Source of the DNA: Pseudomonas guariconensis | Lineage (GTDB): Bacteria > Pseudomonadota > Gammaproteobacteria > Pseudomonadales > Pseudomonadaceae | Reading direction: 5' to 3' | Assembly: GCF_015680235.1 (NCBI RefSeq) | Contig: NZ_JADLJL010000011.1 | Location: 62,001 to 126,000 of the forward strand | Length of the DNA: 64,000 bases | Shown here: positions 60,399 to 64,000 of the stretch, one piece after another | Layout: every line of letters begins with the position of its first letter | How positions within the stretch are numbered: the stretch's first letter is position 1 | The notes under the pieces: generated by a model | Told to the model about the DNA's origin: nothing | Databases searched by the model: none | Seen by the model: the letters and a program-made list of their open reading frames with translations, nothing else | Translations under genes and position numbers: made by a program

Positions 60399-60608
60399 GA
60401 GATAGAGCAGTTTGCGGAGGAATTGGTCGGTTGCCGTAGCGCCCAGGATCCTGCTGGTTGTCGCGTTGGTACGCTCGAAAAATACGAAGCTATCAGGGTC
60501 AGTAAGACCGGGGCTTGGTTCGAAGGCTGCAAGAATAGCGGTGAGGCCAGTTGCAGCGATCAGTACACGGCGGTCAAAGCTGGCTCGAGTGATTTGGATG
60601 GGAATTGA
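60399..60608 (+). pseudogene. possible 3' end of a cdiA/FHA-type toxin gene, remnant
   Basis: The frame is open from 60399 (after TAG at 60396-60398) to TGA at 60606-60608 and encodes EIEQFAEELVGCRSAQDP followed by AGCRVGTLEKYEAI and a short Cys-containing tail. The pattern FAEEL..CRS..DPAGCR is reminiscent of the regions near pre-toxin domains of CdiA/filamentous haemagglutinins. It has no start codon of its own and starts straight after the cdiB fragment, so it appears to be the remaining tail of the effector after a large internal deletion. The assignment as cdiA is an inference from neighbours. Confidence 0.5.
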
Positions 60609-60609
60609 G

Positions 60610-60930
60610 ATGCTATTTACTGCGCAGCTACCCGATTGGCTCGTGGCATGTTTTCGAATTGCGCTCCTTGGCGAAATCTACCCTGATATTAGAGCTGTTG
60701 CTGTCGGGTACAATGAAAATGGTTCGGTGTTGATTCGATATTATCTTGATCGTGAACCAACAGAGTTCGATCTGGAAAGTCTTGAAGTTGTAGCTACCAA
60801 TCTTGACGCAATGGGAGGGAAAAAGCACGCTATCAATAGAATTGATATCGAGTGCGTTTGCGCGAAAGGCTCTAAGCGAGAGTTGGATTCTCTTAGTGGT
60901 TTTATATATTCTAGGCGAGAGTACAGTTGA
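60610..60930 (+). CDS. putative CDI immunity protein, orphan
   Basis: A 106-residue acidic protein beginning MLFTAQLPDWLVACFRIALL and ending SLSGFIYSRREYS. It lies directly after the presumed toxin 3' end (stop at 60608) in the position of cdiI. From memory the segment ALLGEIYPDIRAVAVGY...LIRYYLDREPTEFDLE occurs in immunity proteins paired with CdiA or colicin-type toxins, but I cannot check this. The AT content is higher than in neighbouring core genes, suggesting horizontal origin. An upstream in-frame ATG at 60598 is an alternative start. It is apparently intact, in contrast to its partners. Confidence 0.6.
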   Translation: MLFTAQLPDWLVACFRIALLGEIYPDIRAVAVGYNENGSVLIRYYLDREPTEFDLESLEVVATNLDAMGGKKHAINRIDIECVCAKGSKRELDSLSGFIYSRREYS

Positions 60931-61255
60931 GATTGCTTGAAAGAAACTATTGAGGTTTTAATGGTGCAAAAGGCTCTAGATGTCTGCTCGGCTTGATCAA
61001 AGCAGGCCTGGTTAGGGTGCAGCCAAGTATGCAAACTGACGATTGCCAGTACGCCCCTCGGTGGGCCCACGGGCTTACTTCAGAGGTGATATGGATTCTT
61101 CGATCGGTACGCAGAGCGTGTTCTTGAGGTGACCGAACAGCCAGTGCTTGCGCCGTTGCGCTGTTAATGGAAATGTCCAACAGGTTGTGCATACTCGAAA
61201 GGCATGAAAGGTATTCGATGTCGTCAACACTGTCGCATCACACCAAGGAGCGCCT
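60931..61255. other. 325-base gap in the accessory region
   Basis: No gene recognised. Minus-strand frames (60947-61290) have no ribosome-binding site or known motif. It may hold remnants of a mobile element, but no terminal repeats were found. Confidence 0.4.
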
Positions 61256-61588
61256 ATGGCCGGCTGGTTCGAACTGAGCAAAAGCAGCAACGATCAAGTG
61301 AGATTCGTATTGAAGGCAGGGAACGGGGAGGTCATCCTCACCAGCGAGTTGTATGAGGCGAAGAAGTCAGCCGAAAATGGAATTGCCTCGGTCCAGACGA
61401 ACAGCCCGTCGGCCGAGCGTTACGAAAAGCGGGAGTCTGCCAATGGCAAGTTTTACTTCAATCTGAAGGCCGCCAACCATCAGATCATTGGCACGAGCCA
61501 GATGTACACCACGTCACAATCCCGAGATGCGGGCATCGTGTCGGTGCAAAACAATGGTGTTTCGAAAACGGTGAAAGATCTCACCTAA
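61256..61588 (+). CDS. YegP-family (DUF1508) protein
   Basis: A 110-residue protein made of two tandem DUF1508 repeats: GWFELSKSSNDQVRFVLKAGNGEVILTSELY and GKFYFNLKAANHQIIGTSQMYTTSQS. Both repeats carry the pattern RF-x-LKA-x-N-x-x-I...S-x-x-Y. The function of the family is not known. The start has GGAGC upstream. It is the last gene of the accessory stretch. Confidence 0.88.
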   Translation: MAGWFELSKSSNDQVRFVLKAGNGEVILTSELYEAKKSAENGIASVQTNSPSAERYEKRESANGKFYFNLKAANHQIIGTSQMYTTSQSRDAGIVSVQNNGVSKTVKDLT

Positions 61589-61673
61589 GCGGTGTCTGGT
61601 TGAGCCGGACCCTTAGGGGCTTGGCTCAACCATGAAACGTGGAACCCTGTTCAGCCTGCACAATCCGTACAGG

Positions 61674-62960
61674 CTAGAACCTATCCAGCCGGTAGGGCGC
61701 GAACGCTGGTAGCGGTTTGCCCTCGATGGACACGGCCCCGGCCATGGACGCCACCATTTCCGCAGTGGTCGCCGCCTGGGTCAGCCCTAGGTGCTGGTGG
61801 CCGAAGGCGAGTAGCACGCGGCCGTCGCAGGCCTGGTCGATCACGGGTAATGAGTCGGGCAGGGAAGGGCGAAAGCCCATCCAGGTGCTCGCGGCTTCGA
61901 TATTCAATTCATTCTTGAACAGGCCCTGGCTCAGGCGATGAAGCTGCCAGGCACGTTGCATGTTGGGCGCGCGCTCCAGCCCGGCGAACTCCACGGTGCC
62001 TGCCAGGCGCAGACCGCCTTGCATAGGCGTCATGATGAAGCGTCGTTCCATGAAGGTCACGGCCAGGGGTAGGCGGTCGTGCTCGTGGGGCAGCATCAGG
62101 TGGTAGCCGCGCTCGGTATCCAGTGGGACTGTCTTGCCGGTGAGTTGTCGGGTGAGCTTGGCCGAATGGGCGCCGCAGGCGATCAGCACCTTGCGGGCAC
62201 GAACCTCCCCGCTGCCGGTGCGTAGCGCCACACCGTCCGCTACCAATTGGCCGCTGTCGACGTGTTCCTGGGCAAAGCGCACACCGTTTTCCCGGGCGGC
62301 CTGAACCAGCGTCGTCACTACCAGGTGCGGATCGATGAAATGCCCGGTCGCGGGGAAGAACAGCCCGCCCTGGATCGACTCGGCCAACTGCGGCGCGGTG
62401 CGTTGGACGGCGGCGGCATCCCAGAACTCGACGGGCACGCCCTGGGCCTGCATCTTCTGTTTGACGGCCGCGATCGCAGCCCGGGACTCGGGGCGCTCGA
62501 ACACCAGCAGGGAGCCGTCTTCCTTCAGCAGCTGCGTGTGGCCCACCGACGCCAGCAGGCGCCGCCAGGCATCCAGGCTGGCTTCGTTCAAGGCCCGCAG
62601 GGCCGCGACGCTGTTCTGGTAGGGGCGCTGGCGCAGATTCAGCAACAGTCGGGTGAACCAGGGCAGGGCCCTGGGCAGGTAACGCCAGTCCAGGCGCAGC
62701 GGCCCCATCGGGTCCAGCAGCATGGCCGGCAGGCGCTTGAGGATGGACACGTCGGCAATGGGGAACACTTGTTCGGTGGCCAGGTGGCCGGCGTTGCCGA
62801 ACGATGCGCCCTTGCCCGGTTCGTCCCGATCCAGCACCAGCACGCGGTGCCCTTGGCGGGATAGAGCGAGGGCACAGGCGACGCCTACGACCCCTGCGCC
62901 GACCACGGCGATGTCATAGGCGTCGTTGCTGGCGGCACGGTGAAGTTCGTCTGAATGCAT
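61674..62960 (-). CDS. FAD-dependent D-amino-acid dehydrogenase, probably D-hydroxyproline dehydrogenase
   Basis: A 428-residue DadA-like flavoenzyme. N-terminal dinucleotide motif AVVGAGVVGVACALALSRQG, then DRDEPGKGASFGNAGHLATEQVFP. C-terminal GHQHLGLTQAATTAEMVA binds FAD. A GntR regulator and an aldehyde dehydrogenase (probably alpha-ketoglutarate semialdehyde dehydrogenase) next to it are typical of the Pseudomonas trans-4-hydroxy-L-proline pathway, in which this enzyme oxidises cis-4-hydroxy-D-proline. D-proline or other D-amino acids remain possible substrates. Confidence 0.75.
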   Translation of the reverse strand: MHSDELHRAASNDAYDIAVVGAGVVGVACALALSRQGHRVLVLDRDEPGKGASFGNAGHLATEQVFPIADVSILKRLPAMLLDPMGPLRLDWRYLPRALPWFTRLLLNLRQRPYQNSVAALRALNEASLDAWRRLLASVGHTQLLKEDGSLLVFERPESRAAIAAVKQKMQAQGVPVEFWDAAAVQRTAPQLAESIQGGLFFPATGHFIDPHLVVTTLVQAARENGVRFAQEHVDSGQLVADGVALRTGSGEVRARKVLIACGAHSAKLTRQLTGKTVPLDTERGYHLMLPHEHDRLPLAVTFMERRFIMTPMQGGLRLAGTVEFAGLERAPNMQRAWQLHRLSQGLFKNELNIEAASTWMGFRPSLPDSLPVIDQACDGRVLLAFGHQHLGLTQAATTAEMVASMAGAVSIEGKPLPAFAPYRLDRF

Positions 62961-62980
62961 CCGCTACCTCGTGATCGTAG

Positions 62981-62996
62981 ATTTTATACAATTGGT
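62981..62996. promoter_or_regulatory. possible GntR operator half-site
   Basis: ATTTTATACAATTGG lies 20 bases upstream of the dehydrogenase start. Its TTGTAT core (complement) recurs in the palindrome at 63725-63743. Confidence 0.35.
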
Positions 62997-63037
62997 TTGT
63001 CCGAACCACGCCCCGGAAAAATGCCCAGGGCGCGGGG

Positions 63038-63697
63038 TCAGTGGTTCAAGCTGTTTTCCAGGACCGCAACGATGCCCTCGCAGGCTTCGCGGATATGGCG
63101 GTCCAGCAGGCGGCAGGCCGCCTCGATGTTCTTGTCGCGGGCGAACTCCAGCAGCTCGCGGTGTTCCTTCTCGGCTTTCTGGATCTCCCGCGTATAAAGC
63201 AGTTGCATGCGGATGTAGCGGTCGCACTTGGTGTTCAGGTGCGTGATCATCGCCAGGGTTTCCGGCAATTGGGCGGGCGAGTAGAGCGCAGTGTGGAAGG
63301 CGAAGTTCAGCTCGCTCCAGTTGTCGATATCGCTGCCCGAGTCCAGTGCGGCGTCGTATTGGTCCAGCAGGCGCTCGGCGCGGTCCAGTTCGCTTGGGGT
63401 CAGCTTCGGAATGGCCTGCGCCAGTGCCCTGCATTCGAGCAGCACGCGCAAGTCGAACAGTTCGCGGATGGTGGCCGTGGAGAGTTCGGTGGTGAACGCG
63501 CCCCGGTGGGGGTGGAATTCCACCAGGCCTTCGGCCTCCAGGGTCAGCAGCGCCTCGCGCACCGGAATGCGGCTGACGTCGTAATCGCGCGCGAGCGCGT
63601 CCTGGCGCAGCTGGGTGGCGCCTTTGAATTCGCCGCTGAGTATCCGTTTGCGAAGATCGTCCGCAACGTGCTGGGCACGTGTCTTGAAGCTAGCCAT
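63038..63697 (-). CDS. GntR-family (FCD domain) regulator
   Basis: A 219-residue regulator with a winged helix-turn-helix (about 8-72: ALARDYDVSRIPVREALLTLEAEGLV) and an all-helical C-terminal FCD ligand domain (about 80-210), including the metal-binding histidines in FHTALYS and HREL...RHIREA. It probably represses the flanking dehydrogenase genes in response to a catabolite. It is in the same direction as both. Confidence 0.88.
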   Translation of the reverse strand: MASFKTRAQHVADDLRKRILSGEFKGATQLRQDALARDYDVSRIPVREALLTLEAEGLVEFHPHRGAFTTELSTATIRELFDLRVLLECRALAQAIPKLTPSELDRAERLLDQYDAALDSGSDIDNWSELNFAFHTALYSPAQLPETLAMITHLNTKCDRYIRMQLLYTREIQKAEKEHRELLEFARDKNIEAACRLLDRHIREACEGIVAVLENSLNH

Positions 63698-63724
63698 AGT
63701 TACTGTTCAGGGACCCGGTTGGAA

Positions 63725-63743
63725 TTTGCATATTGTATGCAAA
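63725..63743. promoter_or_regulatory. palindromic operator candidate
   Basis: TTTGCAT-ATTGT-ATGCAAA is a perfect 7-bp inverted repeat, 28 bases upstream of the GntR start. It has the form expected for an FCD-GntR binding site and would allow autoregulation. Confidence 0.55.
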
Positions 63744-63805
63744 AGGGCCTGGCAGCATCCACCGACGTGGCGCGGGGCTGTCGGTGGAGGTCTGCCAATG
63801 GCCGG

Positions 63806-64000
63806 TCAGTGCTCTCGCTGGCCATTCACCAGGCGGCGGAGGTTCAGCGGGTTGCCCTGCTTGATCGCTGGCGGCAGTAAGTCGTCCGGGACGTTCTGGT
63901 AGCACACCGGGCGCAGGAAACGCAGGATCGCCGCAGTGCCCACCGAGGTGCTGCGGGCATCGGAGGTGGCCGGGAACGGGCCGCCATGGACCATGGCATC
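63806..64000 (-). CDS. aldehyde dehydrogenase (alpha-ketoglutarate semialdehyde type), C-terminal end
   Basis: Partial: only the last 64 residues are in the window; the gene continues beyond the right edge. The visible end ([20 protein letters not shown] then [21 protein letters not shown]) is the C-terminal segment of 2,5-dioxovalerate dehydrogenases. [13 protein letters not shown] is characteristic of this family. It would catalyse the last step from alpha-ketoglutarate semialdehyde to 2-oxoglutarate in hydroxyproline or sugar-acid catabolism. Stop codon at 63806-63808. Confidence 0.8.
   Translation of the reverse strand, partial: DAMVHGGPFPATSDARSTSVGTAAILRFLRPVCYQNVPDDLLPPAIKQGNPLNLRRLVNGQREH

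Noticed and set aside
60947..61290. Minus-strand frames in the accessory region
   Set aside because: No ribosome-binding site, short and without recognisable motif; overlap the start of the yegP-like gene.

Overview
The window is GC-rich chromosomal DNA of a Pseudomonas, most likely of the P. putida group. The evidence is the finR/fpr pair, the gene order dinB...proS-oprD-HIT-slyX-dps-aspS-yebC-ruvCAB-ybgC-tolQRAB-pal-cpoB-queE-queC-tRNA-Lys, the mcpU/puuP-like pair, and the many REP elements of the 'gtaggagcggccttgtgccgcg' type. Nearly all of it is core genome. The one clearly accessory stretch is about 1.6 kb downstream of a tRNA-Ser gene (59.8-61.3 kb).

Layout. 0-8.4 kb: start of a LOG-family gene (leaves the window), two small proteins of unknown function, tRNA modification enzyme tapT, erdR-dgkA, the divergent finR/fpr redox pair, then trmO, a DUF1456 gene, an RsuA-like pseudouridine synthase and an acetyltransferase. 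8.4-18 kb: rimO and kup (divergent), an aminoacyl-phosphatidylglycerol hydrolase with its synthase mprF (operon), two initiator tRNA genes, and dinB with a perfect LexA box. 18-38.1 kb: a lipoprotein, proS, an oprD-type porin, HIT, slyX, a membrane cold-shock-domain protein, dps-like, a ribbon-helix-helix protein, fmdB-like, aspS, yebC, ruvCAB, the complete Tol-Pal operon, queE-queC and tRNA-Lys. 38.2-48.1 kb: six minus-strand genes for membrane and amine functions: a PuuB-like oxidoreductase, a LysP-like permease, lipopolysaccharide transferase cptA, a divergent CDF transporter, a polyamine-type chemoreceptor and a PuuP-like importer. 48.6-59.6 kb: a YdgA-like protein, nadA, bepA, a TusA-like protein, perM, a peroxiredoxin, gcvR, dapA-bamC-MBL hydrolase-purC and tRNA-Ser(CGA). 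59.8-61.6 kb: remains of a contact-dependent inhibition locus (cdiB and cdiA fragments plus an intact putative immunity gene) and a YegP-like gene. 61.7-64 kb: part of a probable hydroxyproline catabolic cluster (D-hydroxyproline/D-amino-acid dehydrogenase, GntR regulator, end of a semialdehyde dehydrogenase).

Functionally, several envelope systems are concentrated here (MprF plus its hydrolase, CptA, Tol-Pal, BepA, BamC, OprD), with a translation and repair block (ProS, AspS, RuvCAB, DinB, three kinds of tRNA) and a polyamine uptake/chemotaxis pair.

I found no complete new system. The strongest oddities are a CDF transporter lacking three of the four canonical metal ligands, an RsuA-family protein with lysine in place of the catalytic aspartate, the collapsed CDI locus with an orphan immunity gene, and a REP pair nested inside a long terminator stem.
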